Positions 1 to 13,300 of a stretch of DNA of 64,000 nt are shown piece after piece. The first letter of the stretch is position 1, and every line of letters starts with the position of its first letter. This stretch comes from Isoperla grammatica. Lineage: Eukaryota > Arthropoda > Insecta > Plecoptera > Perlodidae. The position numbers were made by a program, and so were the translations under genes. The stretch is from assembly GCA_945910005.1 (NCBI GenBank), contig OX246741.1:35752979-35816978 (forward strand), given 5' to 3'. Under the pieces are notes generated by a model. The model was not told where the DNA came from and did not search any database. It saw only the letters and a list, made by a program, of their open reading frames with translations.

Positions 1-27
1 CTTTCATTAATTTAATTTTTTAGTGAT

Positions 28-868
28 GTTCACAGTTCAACATGTTGTTCGACACACCTATCATCATTTATCGATTTGTACACGTGTTTATATGCGTTCT
101 TAACAAATCAATAGGAAACAAGAACCCTAAAGATTTCTGCTCGCTAGCTCGCTACTTGCATGAGGGTGACTCTTGATTGTTTGCGAGTAAACTTTGTTAT
201 ATCGGAAAGTACTATTTTGCCAGGCTCAGTAAAAATAAAATAAAGGAGTTTTCAAGTTGTATGTCATTACAAAACTACTTTCCATAAAATAGCTGACTGA
301 CAAATCGGGCTGATCGCGTGTCTATAAGCGTTCAAAATTTAAAAAAGCGAACTTTTGTGGCAAAAATATACCTATCGGCGCCAACTGAAATCCGATCCAG
401 CGCAGCACTAGCCATAAGATTATTTATCAAATGACAGGATCGAACTCCTATAGACCTATATATGACGTAAGGAATTATCAGTGCAATATTGACTTTAGTT
501 TTATTGTTTTTCATGATACGATTTCGCCTCAAAACGTGTTTTAGACCACTAAGCATCATGCAGGGCCGAAAAATTTTTCGCCTACGGCGACATTGCCTCC
601 GGCGGCCGGGTCTTTGCCCCAGACCCCAGCTACATCCCGCTCCCTCGTTGCGAGTTACAAATAACACAATGCGAGTGGACAACTAGCCTAGTAGTAAATA
701 TTTGTAGAGGGTTGCATGGGAAACAATATAGTTTGAAATATACAACTGCCAGTGTGAAAGTTTTTTCTTCAAGTTCGTTTTTTTAAAGTGGTGTTCACAG
801 TTCAACACGTCGTTGTTTCACATAACCATCATCATTTATCGATTTTTAAACGTGTTTTTATGCGTTCC
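28..868. repeat. Dispersed direct repeat, two copies
   Basis: Two copies of a segment of about 75 bp lie at roughly 28-102 and 793-868. Both start gttcacagttcaacaygt and end in cgtgtttttatgcgttc. Each is followed, at 560-620 and 880-940, by a GC-rich stretch with the hairpin-like motif ggggcttcgccccagacccc or a relative of it. No protein is recognised in 1-1600. This looks like two degraded copies of one interspersed element. Confidence 0.55.
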
Positions 869-1606
869 AAGCAAAATAATAGGCTGGAAATTTTTCGCCT
901 CCGGCGGCTGGGGCTTCGCCCCAGACCCCTTCAAGCTTCGCCAAGTCCCGGGGCCCCTAAGATCCTTTTCCGTACGGGGCCCTTACCCCCCCAGTCCGCC
1001 TTTGGCCAAGCCTATATAATGTATAAAACCTTATTTAATGTGTTGTAATAAAGTATTAGCTTACTTATTGTTAACTTCGTGCCCGTTTAACATGTTTATC
1101 AGAACAGATGATAATGCTTTAATAACAATATCCACCGCCATCTGGATACTACTACCTAACCGACTTCGCATCTGCGCGTACTACGTAGTATCCCTTTCTT
1201 TCCACAGGAACGCTGACATCAGTGGGTACGTGTAGCGCTTTCTAGCGGTACGCGCTCGAACTACTAGAGTCCACGGGAAATTTATTGGTAGATAGCCGCC
1301 AATGGCCGCTGGGTCTCTAACCCTACACTAATAAACTCAATGGTAATAGTGACGACATGGAGTGCAGATGGCAAGAAAAGAGATAAATCCAGCAATGGCA
1401 AGAATATGCTACTTATATATCACTTACAATCTCAAATCTCAGTGATGCACACATAAGTGCATTGTGGAAGGCTAAAATAAATAATTAAATAACAGGTAGG
1501 CTACAACGCCCGATGATGTCAGGACTATCTTCCAATGAGACGTCCCAAATTGTTAGGCCTACGCATGTACGTGACACAACCGGAAAACAGCGCATTAGGC
1601 CTTAAC

Positions 1607-2803
1607 AGGTCTGGACCCCTATTCTGTAACTATCCCGGTTTGGATCCGGGCCGATATGGATCGAAAGCGGGCGAAAGCGATTTTGTAACTTTTTCTGAAT
1701 CCAATCCGGCAAATATTGCCTGGAATGGATCCGTAAATCCCGGAATGGATACAGTACCTCTTTGCATCGTGAAACCGCCATCCAAGATTTTGTTTTAGCA
1801 TAAAACAACAGTTTTAACGCAATATCTTCTATTAAGTTGCTTTCAAAAATTATTTTAGGGTGTAAGGAATGGAAAAGAACAATAAACAACCTGTAAATGT
1901 TTGATATAAGACCAATTTATTACTGCCTATATGTAGATCACAACCGCAGCAATATTCATGAGCCGTCCGTAGCGTAGTGGTTATCGAGACTGCTTCCCGT
2001 CAAAAGTTTCGTTTTGGCATGGTTCAAACCCAGTGCGGGTCAACTTTTTAACTTTTTTTAAACCACTAATTATTGTTTAGGATATGTTTATATGTGCTAT
2101 TGCGCAAAATAAATATTTTTAGACTTTTATTTCAAGGGTTTATTAAGCCATTGCCACCGCTAGTTTGCTGTACCTTCCCCATGGCCTAAATACCTTCCCC
2201 ATGGCCTAAAATCAATAAAAATAGTATGCTTAAGCACTGGTACATGAAAAAATACATTAGGAAATAATTCATTATGAAAAGAAAAAAAAATGGGCGAATT
2301 TAAGTACATATATGTACTTTTCTTACAATTAACCCTTCTTAAAATTACACTATATGAAGTACCTTTTAAACTGACATTATCATATGATTATTTAAATAGT
2401 TGGTTTATATAAATAGTTGTTCATCTAGTATAAGGCCTTCTAAGATTTATTTTCAAATTACCTTCAGACAAAATAAATAAATTTGAAACGTAATTGGCCT
2501 AACAGAAGTTTTAATTGAATGTCTTCACTATTACAATATTATCAACTTATTCATCGGGACCGCGTGTTATGTCAGATGTTCGAAAAACAGTTTCTGATTG
2601 GTTACAGCTTCGGCGGCTCAGTCGCTTTGTGAAGTCTTCCGTAATGGATCCAGACTGGATCCGATCCGTCCCTCCCATTCCGGACTAGGTTATAAAATCG
2701 CTATATTTCTAATTTTTCTTTGGGTCCGGAATGGGAACATTAAATTTCACGATTCGGATCCGGGCCGATTTCATTCCGGGATAATTATAGAATAGGGGTC
2801 CTG
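1607..2803. mobile_element. Non-autonomous TIR DNA element, about 1.2 kb
   Basis: The left end starts aggtctggacccctattctg. The right end, read in reverse complement, starts ccaggacccctattctataa. The similarity continues inwards through degenerate ggatccgggccgat blocks for about 130 bp on each side. No transposase ORF lies between the ends, and the interior carries a SINE at about 1962-2060. The family is not recognised. Two fragments of one element lying head to head is an alternative. Confidence 0.6.
1962..2075 (+). mobile_element. tRNA-derived SINE
   Basis: A box A-like tagcgtagtgg (1970-1980) is followed about 45 bp later by the box B ggttcaaaccc. Together they form a Pol III promoter-like head, followed by a T/A-rich body. 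There is no clean acceptor stem, so this is a SINE head and not a working tRNA. It sits inside the TIR element at 1607-2803. Confidence 0.6.
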
Positions 2804-2898
2804 GCCATTAAACAATGTATGTAATGTGGGTGTGTGTAGCAACCACTACATTATCATGTCATAGTGTATATACACATAAATCATGCCATTAATAGTAC

Positions 2899-3137
2899 CT
2901 TATTTAGAAGTATGACGGTCTCGAGGCAGGACCTTAAGGTGTGCTGGTAGCTCAACTGAAACCCGTTGATGTCAACGACAAGCATCAGTAGCTTGGTTCG
3001 CTCTACGTGCTTCAGGAAGGTATGCCCCATGCCGACGTTGGCATGCGCACCTTCAATCAGGCCGGGAAGATCAGCAACCGATATCTGCCGCAAGTCCGCA
3101 AACTCCATTATGCCGACGTTTGGGCGGATTGTCGTGA
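2899..3137 (-). CDS. GTPBP10: GTPBP10 exon: switch I/II and G3
   Basis: The exon starts after acceptor ttctag and ends in LLNK at the donor gtacta. It encodes TTIRPNVG, then the G3 motif DLPG, then the HVERT and [10 protein letters not shown] segments. Its phase completes the SYPF codon left by the previous exon, which confirms the join. Confidence 0.9.
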
Positions 3138-4489
3138 CTAGAAACAAGTGTGTGGTTCAATTATATTGATTTATGTGTGTTGAATATTGGAGTGGGTTAA
3201 CAGAACCTGAACAAAACATTTTTTAACTGGTTTAGACTTATGACAAATTTTGGTAAGATCCTGGAACTCTTTAGAAGAGAAAGAATGTTAGATTGATTAC
3301 TAGTCATAAGCCTATAGGGATTTTATTAAAGTAGCATTGTATTGTATTGTATTGTATTGTATTGTTTCATTCATCACTTCATTACGTAGTTATTGTTGCT
3401 CATCGCGCTACAGATACTTCCCTCTCGGCTGATTTTAATGCTGCTATCTTTCAAATGTAGCGATACCTACTAGATTTGTACTACACAAGAAATGTAATGC
3501 ACTACTTTTTTCTTTCCTATTTCTTTCCTTCGCAGTCTACCTATGTTTACTACTACTAGGTACGGGTAGGCTACTTAGTAAATATCTATTTTCAATGCTT
3601 AGAACCATGTTTCTCAGGACCTAATATTTATGGCTTGGTTCCATTAGACTCTATAATCCTAACTAACTACACAATTAACCTAGCTTACAAGGATATGATG
3701 CAATCTTTGGCCTCGCTTTTGACACAGCTTTCAGAAATGTTGACTTCCCCGCGTTTGGAAACCCGACGAGCCCGACATCGGCGATCAGTTTCAGATCGAG
3801 GGTAATGGAATGAGCCTGACCCTTTGCGCCGGAGTAGCCAGAAGATGGACAACCTCCAAGCCCACCCTGTGCTACTCGGAAGCTGGTTCCGTCCGTGTTT
3901 AACTCTCCTAAACAAATAAAACATGAGTTTGCGTCAAAACAAGTGGGTGGTAAATGGCAACTAAGATAGGCCTACTGATGATTGGGAGTTGTATCGAATG
4001 GCAATCCCTGCCTTTACGGGGGCTAAAACTCAAACGTTTATCTTCTACAGGTAGGCCTAGGCCTAAGTGACGAACCGAGAGTTTTTCCATTCTCGCCAAC
4101 AATAGTAACTCCGATCGGTGCTTCGAATACTACATCTGCACCGGGTTCTCCCAAAATACTGCGTTGATGGCTGTTTTTCCCGTTAGTTGCGACAATACGT
4201 TTGGAGGGATGCCTTCGTATTACATCTGTTAAATTAGCATCTGAAAAAGAAAAATACAACCAGATCAATGCTTGAGGTGGAAAGGGTGTTAAAAACAATG
4301 AAATTAGTTTCTCAAAACAATCAATTGTTTTCATGTTGGACATAACGTACCTTCTTTGGCAACAACAAGCACATCTCCACCTTTTCCACCAATTCCACCA
4401 TATTTTGGGAGTCCCATGCCACCAGCACCTCCTTTCACAAACACTCTCAAGGAATCAATGAAACGTCCTTGGAGATATTTTCGCAGCAC
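2899..4489 (-). CDS. GTPBP10: GTPBP10-type mitochondrial Obg GTPase, four exons (both ends missing)
   Basis: Four exons read on the minus strand (4351-4489, 4076-4241, 3689-3907, 2899-3137) join in frame to give the Obg fold followed by the G domain of an Obg/GTPBP10 GTPase. Glycine-rich Obg repeats ([17 protein letters not shown]) come first. The P-loop GFPNAGKST follows, then the switch/G3 region [12 protein letters not shown], and the [13 protein letters not shown] helix typical of GTPBP10. The family acts in assembly of the mitochondrial large ribosomal subunit. The start exon, the G4/G5 motifs and the C-terminus are not seen; the 3' exons should lie at coordinates below 1, or be hidden in 1-2890. 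It is on the same strand as the receptor gene and downstream of it. Confidence 0.9.
3331..3365. repeat. Pentanucleotide microsatellite (ATTGT)n
   Basis: About six tandem copies of attgt lie in the intron between the last two GTPBP10 exons seen. Confidence 0.9.
3689..3907 (-). CDS. GTPBP10: GTPBP10 exon: end of Obg fold and P-loop
   Basis: It encodes [20 protein letters not shown], then [17 protein letters not shown], which contains the Walker A motif, and ends at SYP. The acceptor is tttag at 3908-3912 and the donor is gtaag. The split glycine codon matches the upstream exon. Confidence 0.92.
4076..4241 (-). CDS. GTPBP10: GTPBP10 exon: middle of Obg domain
   Basis: The exon follows a good pyrimidine tract and cag. 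It encodes [19 protein letters not shown] through to [20 protein letters not shown], which is the Obg-fold strand pattern ending in the DENGK-like turn. The donor is gttcgt. Confidence 0.85.
4351..4489 (-). CDS. GTPBP10: GTPBP10 exon: start of Obg domain
   Basis: It encodes [20 protein letters not shown] followed by the glycine-rich [20 protein letters not shown]. The donor is gtacg. It opens at acceptor gcag with no start codon, so an upstream exon with the mitochondrial leader is expected but was not found. Confidence 0.85.
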
Positions 4490-4611
4490 CTGCGTTATAA
4501 ATGCACGGTTAAGTTAGAGTGGAAACTTAGTGTTATAGGAGGGTAGCCTATATTACGCCTATAAATTCAGAGATAAGAATGAGATCAGATGGATGGGGAT
4601 GAAAACTAAGC

Positions 4612-5554
4612 CTAAAGTCAAATTATATTTAAGAAGCGTAGGGATTGAATGGGGAGCGTCTTCGGTTGTGGGTATTGTGAGCGCGTCAAGCGTATCATCT
4701 GGTGGCACAACTCGTCCTGTACGGCAACTAACAAACATTGACCCGAGTCCATGGAATCTTCTATGCTAGTGAACATGCGGAAACACTGAATTGATGTATC
4801 ATTATTTGTAAAGTGAGTTTGACATAATGTTTAGAAGGTAATTAAAAGTGGCTTACGAGCGTTTAATAGACGAGTTATAGGCGTAACAGGAGATAAACAA
4901 TTAAAACGACGCCGTTGACATTAATTTTTATTTCTTACATTTCTGAAACCTCGTCTTTTGTGAGTTTATATGCTATTTTCATATTCCCCCCCAAGAATAA
5001 GTTTTTTGGAGATTAAACAGAAAAATGCATAAACCAAATTGATTACTGAAAATTAATTCTTTAATATAAATCACGTCATTATTCAATGAGAGAAAAATAA
5101 TTTATCGTAACGGTGTGAGAACATCAGGTGACCACAAGGATCCAGCTTACTACACTGAACATTTTTAACCTACGATAAATGTTTGCTATCATAAAGCTTA
5201 TGTTCCACTTTGCGTGGGAGGCGAGCGTCGAAATATTCTTTGAAAATGTCATCGATTACATTTCTACAACACTGTTATTTTTTACGACCAAATGCAAAGT
5301 AATAGGTGCCAATGGTTCCTTCCATGCACTAACTACACCCGACAAAATGTTTGTCATATTATAATTAGCATAAGACATTTTGTGTTCACCTGTTCCACTG
5401 TCGACCAGCCAATGTTTGTTAGTCGCACTGTAAGACGGTTTGAACCGAGCCGAAGCCTATTACCAGATGACACGCTTGACGCGCTCACAATACCCACAAC
5501 CGAAGACGGTCTCCATTCAATCCCTACGCTTCTTAAATATAATTTGACTTTAGT
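4612..5554. mobile_element. Non-autonomous TIR element, 0.94 kb, long inverted ends
   Basis: The left arm (4612-4740) starts ctaaagtcaaattatattta and matches the right arm (about 5410-5554) in reverse complement over about 130 bp, with small differences inside. The central 0.7 kb has no transposase ORF and includes a poly-A/T-rich stretch. It lies just upstream of the GTPBP10 exons. The family is not recognised. Confidence 0.75.
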
Positions 5555-5929
5555 ATGGTAACAAAGGAATGGTATGATGACCATATTTGGGCTATGTCTC
5601 ATATTTTGGCAATGGTGCTGATAAGAGTACTTTTTTCTAGGCTAGGCCCTATGGCTAGGCCGAGAAAATGTAACAACATTCATGCCCAAGCTAGGGTTGC
5701 TAGGTGCACTATTGTGTGTGAGGTAGGCATAGAAAGGGTAGAACCTAGGCATAGCACCCACATCATCCCAAAACGTTGATGAAAAGGCCTAGGGCCTACC
5801 AACTTTATGGTTTTTCGATGTTTTTTACTTATTTTTTTAAGTTTATGTATATTAAGTATGTATATTATAAGATTGACGATGCCTATATTTGTACCATGTA
5901 TTAATCGACAGGCAAATAAATAAATAAAT

Positions 5930-6032
5930 AAATAAATATTCAATTTGAAGGTGTAATTAATTTTTGGAGTGTTAAAATACCAAAGTGAAATCAAATATAA
6001 AAAATGGTAGACACCTTCAAATTGAATAAAAA
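5930..6032. repeat. Small hairpin next to (AAAT)n
   Basis: The stem attcaatttgaaggtgt (from 5938) pairs with acaccttcaaattgaat (to 6027). It is preceded by a short aaataaataaat run. It may be a small MITE or a transposon end. Confidence 0.5.
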
Positions 6033-6711
6033 AAAACAACATAAATTTCATCATCTTTAACCTACAAATGCACGACCTTTGCTTACCTTTGGACTAGACG
6101 TACAAGAAATCCTCGATAGAAAAACCATTTTGATCAGGCAATACCTTAGTGCATGGGCTTAAAGACTAGACGTAGGCGTTGTTTAAATAATACGTAGAAC
6201 TTAATATGAACCATTTATGTATCTTCCACAACAGCTCGCAAAAACTCAGCTGTTTGTTATTGAAAGTCACCTTGTTCTTTTTATTATTCCTGGATTTGTT
6301 TGCCATGGCTAGAACACCACTTCAGCCAGTTAAGACATTACCATGTAAATTTTGTTCACAATCACACACGTTGTGCTGTTGTTCACACCACACATCACAC
6401 ACACGACACGAGATAAATGCACGGAGATTGGCACGGAGTGATTACTCATAGGTAAAACCTGTTCAAAGGAAGAAAAATCGTTGGGAAGAATAATTCTGAA
6501 TACAACAAACACAACAACAAAACACTTCTTTCGTTGACCGCAGCGACCAATCACAGTGTCTCGTTCCGTCCGTACGACGCGGTATGTTTAAATGTTAGCA
6601 ATCATGGGTTGAGTTTAATTTTTATTTGTATTATGTTTTTTTGTTAGTATTTGTTAATTTTATCTTTTCACTCTCTCTCAAGAGGAGCACAAGATTGCCA
6701 TGTAACGGTAT

Positions 6712-7734
<1,023 letters not shown>

Positions 7735-8012
7735 ACACATAACTCTAATCATAGTAAGTTTCTCGCGCACATCTGTCACAGACAGTGCAGTCACAGACAA
7801 CAATCCCTTATCTGTGGTGCAGTATATCTGTCACAGACTCACAGTGCAGGCAGAAAGAGACGCTGTGATTGGTCCAGGTCACTTCGTGCAACGAAAGTAG
7901 TTTTGTTGTTGCGTTTGTTGCATTACAAAGTGAAAAGGATCCAGCCTGAACTAGGAATTGAACCCTGGACCTTCTGGATTGGAATCGAAACAACCCCATT
8001 AGACCAAGAAAG
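7735..8012 (-). mobile_element. tRNA-derived SINE, minus strand
   Basis: On the minus strand a box A-like tggtctaatgg lies near 7995-8005, with box B ggttcaattcc 50 bp downstream (about 7955). The body runs toward the TAAA array, which stands where the SINE tail should be. The head resembles the 5' half of a tRNA, but an intact clover leaf was not confirmed. Confidence 0.6.
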
Positions 8013-8269
8013 CACGCAATAAAATGGAAATTTTGTAGTAATGGTAGTAATGGACTGGTGGTGGTAGTAGTAGTACTAGTAGTAGCAATAATTGTTTATT
8101 TAGCAAGCTTGCTATCATCACAATACATAAGTATATGATAACCATACGAGAACACACAGAATAAATAAACTGAAATAAGTAATAACAATAATAATAGTAA
8201 CATAACACACTAATACAATATTCATTAGGCCTATAGTAAGAAGTAGTAACAAGTAGTAACAAGTGTCAG

Positions 8270-9322
8270 AATGACCTTGCCTCACCTGGTCTGATGTTCA
8301 TACTATTCTAAAAGCATTCTAGGTTCTTCTCACGAATATCTACAAGAACTCTCTCATTGTAAACATGGATGGCGTTTACGCATCCAAATTCTAAACATCA
8401 TAGTTTATTGATGATTGACTGTCCATAACCCCGACGTCAGTGGCAGTTTGGAGATTTGATTGTTCCTCATCTCACAAGATAAACCGTGGCTTCGTTCTAA
8501 TACAGCTGATGACTTTGATCGTTTACCTATTATAACCGCCACCAAATTTGTGTATCAGTATTTACTTGTAGATACTAGTCATTTCGTATATTTATGATCT
8601 CTAGCTGTATAATTTTTTAAATGATTATGTGTATCTAGATACAAACAATAGTTATCTAATCTGCTCTAACACTGACAACATATTCACGATTGAGACTTTT
8701 GGCCCGGATGGAGACATCAGACAAAAAATGTGAAGAAATTTGCCTTTAATATGGAGATTAATAGTTGCATAAAATAATTCCGTAACAAGGAGAGGATTCC
8801 CCTAAATAGGGGACATCTCTGCCCCAGACCAAAATCACACTTTATAATAAAATATTATTATATAGTATTCACTCCCATGCTATGTAGGTAAATAATGCTT
8901 CCTCAATGCATGTGACGATTTTAGCATTTATAAATAACAAACAGTATATGCTAACTATTTGGCATTGAAATTCAGTCCAGCCTACTTATAAGGAACCCAC
9001 TTTTAAGGAAGCTCCACTTTTAAGGAAGTCAGATCCATTCCTCTTCAAATGTAAAAGTACATAATATTATTATAAACCCTTTTATAAGGAAGTTCAGTTT
9101 TAACAAAGTAATTTTAAATCTCCTTCAGCTCTTGACTATACTGTATTTTCGTAACTTCTACGTATAATTATTTAAACAATACACATGTTTATGTTGTATT
9201 CACTTAATCCTTCAGCAAAAAAAACTGATTTACAAAATATGAGGATTTAGAAATTTACTTTTCTACAACAAGGTCTGCTAATTATTCGCCACGTCGTGTT
9301 TGACACCAAAATAACATCGACT
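8270..9322. other. Intergenic region, no gene seen
   Basis: AT-rich sequence between the GTPBP10 locus and the 3' end of the receptor gene. It has a short imperfect repeat of cttttaaggaag at about 8998-9095. No exon, tRNA or recognisable element was found. The receptor 3' UTR and poly(A) signal should lie here; I could not assign them. Confidence 0.5.
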
Positions 9323-9463
9323 TTAGCGTTTGTTAGAGTCGAGACTAACGACAGAAGTTGTCTTGCTTTTGTCTAGACGAGCTGTCTTCTTCCTCACCGG
9401 TTTAGTCTCGGACATGCGTATTGCAAACTTCAACTCCAGTACCAGCGCTTCCCAAGGCGTAAT
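9323..9463 (-). CDS. Receptor exon 17: cytoplasmic tail and stop
   Basis: It encodes [16 protein letters not shown], which matches the juxtamembrane ELKFAL segment of invertebrate kainate receptors. A basic tail rich in K, R, S and T follows, ending at TAA (9323-9325). The acceptor ttcaag is phase 0, as required by exon 16. Confidence 0.85.
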   Translation of the reverse strand: MTPWEALVLELKFAIRMSETKPVRKKTARLDKSKTTSVVSLDSNKR

Positions 9464-10348
9464 CTTGAACACAACACAGAGATACACACGTCACTTTACA
9501 TAAAATAATAAACTTCAAATACAGATCACTGCTTAGCCACAATCGAGTCCCGTATCGCGCAGGACACGTATACAAACATTATTAACTGTAAATAAACTCA
9601 TAATTTAAAATTTAAAAAGCCAAAATTGAAGATCTCGAACCATTTTTTCGGATGAAAAACACATTGTTTGAACCAACTATGTCCTGGCCATGACTGCTAC
9701 TTTATCGTTCGTGGTGGGGGCACGTTTCGTGCTTTGGTGATCCCGAGAGATGCCAGCGGGAGCATATGCTTCAGTAGGGCCACCCTAGTTAGACAGCTCG
9801 AGGCGGAGAAGTCACACGAAATGCAGTCCACGTTCTCCCCCTTTTCTTTTCCTCTCTATCCTCCTACTTGCCCCTTTCTTCCAAACACCCCCCGATGCCC
9901 TATGATCACAGTTGTCGAGTACGTACTCAAATAGTTCATCTACCAAGTTCTTCACTATGTTTACAGTAGGTAGGGCTGGCTCATAGATACATCCATAGAG
10001 AAATAAAACAGGGATACATCCAGTGTTGTAAAAGTTACTTTTAGAAAGTAATTCAGTTACAGTTACAGTTACTTGCTTGGGAAAGTAATTCAGTTACAGT
10101 TACAGTTACTTTTTCCCTAAAGTAACTGAGTTACAGTTACAGTTACTTTATGAAGTAACTGAGTTACTTTTTAAGTTACATCATGAAATTTCTTAAAAAT
10201 GCAATAACTGACAGCATTACAAATAAAAAATATTTTTTTACTGGAAATAATGGCACGCAATAATGGCACTCAAAACTGTTTGTTTTTGCTAATTATATAT
10301 TTATTCAGGCTTAGTTATAATGGTACTTCATTACTAACAACTACATGT

Positions 10349-10399
<51 letters not shown>

Positions 10400-13300
10400 T
10401 TACTACTTCTAAGGAACACTTGACCGTTTACATTTTAAGTTCTGATGAAAAAATTATGAAAGTATATTAGAATATTTAATTTTAATTTTCTTATAAAAGC
10501 CCCACCAGACAAGCAACATAATTTTGAAAATAAAGTATTGGAAACATCAATACAATGGAAACAACGATACAGTTCCTGAAAATAATAATTTCTTCCATAA
10601 GACACCAAGTTAATTTCATGTTATTCCCGATGTTTCCAAAACATTATTATATAACAATTTTCGTTACAGCTGGCAGTTGTATTAATTTATTGTTGTCATG
10701 TTTGTTAACCCTGCGGTGTTGAGCCGCTACGTCGGTTGGCGCCTAGAACTATCAGCTGGCCTGTCCTTAGCGGGCAATACGAAATCGTAGAAAAATGTAG
10801 TTCCATCATATGACACACAAAAAAATTCGTTTTTTGTTTGTTTTTTAGGTTGATACAAAGCGGTATTTTTTTAATTTTGTACCACTACAGAACGAGCATG
10901 CTTAAGAAAAGTAACTCTAAAAAGTAACTGAAAACTGAGTATAATTACTTATAAAAGTAATTGAGTTACAGTTACAGTTACATTGAAATAAAAGTAATTA
11001 AAGTAGTAACTCAGTTACTCAAAAAGTAATTAATTACTTTTACTCAATTACTTTTACTCAGTTACTTTACAACACTGGATACATCCTTATACTCACCGCC
11101 TCCTGCACAGCAATCTTCCGACAGTTCCACAGCATCTCCAGCACAGCAATCACGAGCGCAACGATACATCCCATAAGGAGGACGAGGAAGACACCTCCAA
11201 CGTTTGGCATGCCCAGCTCATTCTTGTCCACTGTGACCGCGTCCTCGAAACAGTCATGATACAAGAGTATAAGGTGGGCCTATTCTATTAACGCCATCTT
11301 TGAACTCCGGCCGCCATTGCAACCATACTTGAGTACACAGCCTTCTCGAATATAATTCGTAACTTCAATCATTTTGAAGGGTTACATTGAGGCATAGATT
11401 TACAACTATCTGGATGTGCAAAATGGTTGGAATACGCGTCTGCGATTCTCATTTCCGGTTTTTGACATTCTCGGACAAATTAGCCCCTATCGCTAAGCAA
11501 TTACATATCAATAGTCACAACAACAATGTGAACAATGACAAAATCCGAAACTTAAGGGCCAAAATGGCCGCCCACCGCCTTCTTCCATGGCTATTTAATA
11601 GGGCACTAGCAACACCAAAAGACAACAATGAAACAAATGATTTGAATCGATGGACAAACAACAAGCTGTCAAAAAATAATTTCGTCTGATTTTGGAAATC
11701 AAAACAAAAAACAAACAAATACACATACAAAACTTTCACTTAGTCGTTGTGTATCATTAAACGTTTAAATGGCGAGCAGGTACTATTGCTACACTTGTTT
11801 TTATTTCTATGGTTCCAATTTTATTATTTTGACAGCTGATGGTTTGTCCATCAGTTCCATTCATTTGTTCCATTGTTGTCTTTCGGTGTTGCTAGTGCCC
11901 TATTGGTACATTGATTTGTTGGCTGATTCAGGTGCAGACTTGATAATTCTTGTGTATTGTTCTAATAAAAGCAAAAGCAATTACGAAAAATATGCAAATT
12001 ATTGAGGTTTCTCTTATTAGCGGTGTGTCAAGGAGAAAAGGTGTTAGGTACCAGAAAGTTCGTAATTTTGATTTAGTTGGCCGCTGTAAAACGCACAGAT
12101 TTGCACCCAAAACTACCTTGACGAGAATTTTGGGTATTTGTTTAGTATCACTGATCGCGCTTCTTACTCACTTTTTCCAATGAAAAACGCCAAAGTCTTG
12201 TTTAAGGTGTTATTTTTATTGAACAATGTTTAATTGTCTTTCTTTTGATGCTTATTATAATATTGTAGTTAGTTTTTAAGAGTAACAAATGATTGTTTGA
12301 AGTTTTTATATGAAAAGTTGACGTCTTCTTCCTTGTTTCCTGCTTGTGTCCGGTGCAGTGCTGCCAATGGCAAACTATCCAAAACCACCCCCTAACCTCG
12401 GGCAAAGTCACTTTCGGGCGCAAATCTGCATAATTGCATAATTTGAAGAAGGGGTATTTAATCGTAGGGGCCTAGTTTGCACGTACATCCAAACCCCCGC
12501 CCTAACCTCTGGCAAACTATCCAAAACCACCCCCTAACCTCGGGCAAAGTCACTTTCGGGCGCAAGAGGTAGGGTTTTTTCATGTACATACGTTGGTAGA
12601 ACACACACACATGTGTGCTCCAAATAGCTGCGCCCTCGCACGTCCGCCATATTGCCATATTTAACGTGATTGTGTTGTCAAATCGATGCAACTTCAAAAC
12701 GATAATTTAATATGAAAGAAGAGACTATTTGTATTAAAAATCACTGGAGCTTACAGATAAATCATGAAATAACAATAATGTACTGCGCATATGATCAATA
12801 TCGCAAAGGAATACAGAAAAAAAGTGAGTACGAAACGCGATCAGTGATACTAAACAATTACCGAATTTTGTTTCGGTTCCGCTTTCTATAAAATGGGTGA
12901 AAATCCCCACCCTTTCCCGAATGTTTACGCCACCATGGCTTTGAAAAGTTCGCACATAGTGTACGTGTGCACATGAGTGTGTCTTATTACCTTCTTGCAA
13001 GATCCACCACCTCCTAGTTCTTTCCACCACTTGTTCTTCAGCTTGCGTAAAACACCTGTTTCTTGCAGTTTCAGGACAGCTTTATTGATAAGAGTCCGGT
13101 AAGGCGAGTCTGCCAATGAAAGGAAATCCCATCAATGCTGTAAAGCGCACTATACAGATAACACATTATAATCAACCTTTACATTATACTACTTAATGAT
13201 TCACTTGAAATGGGTCTTAAATTAATGTAAAAAATCACTATTACATTATTAACATAATTACAAATAAATTAAGTAATGAGTAGCCGCAAGGTTACACCAC

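Noticed and set aside
9668..9934. 88-codon ORF in the last receptor intron
   Set aside because: No homology recognised, and it lies within the intron between exons 16 and 17.
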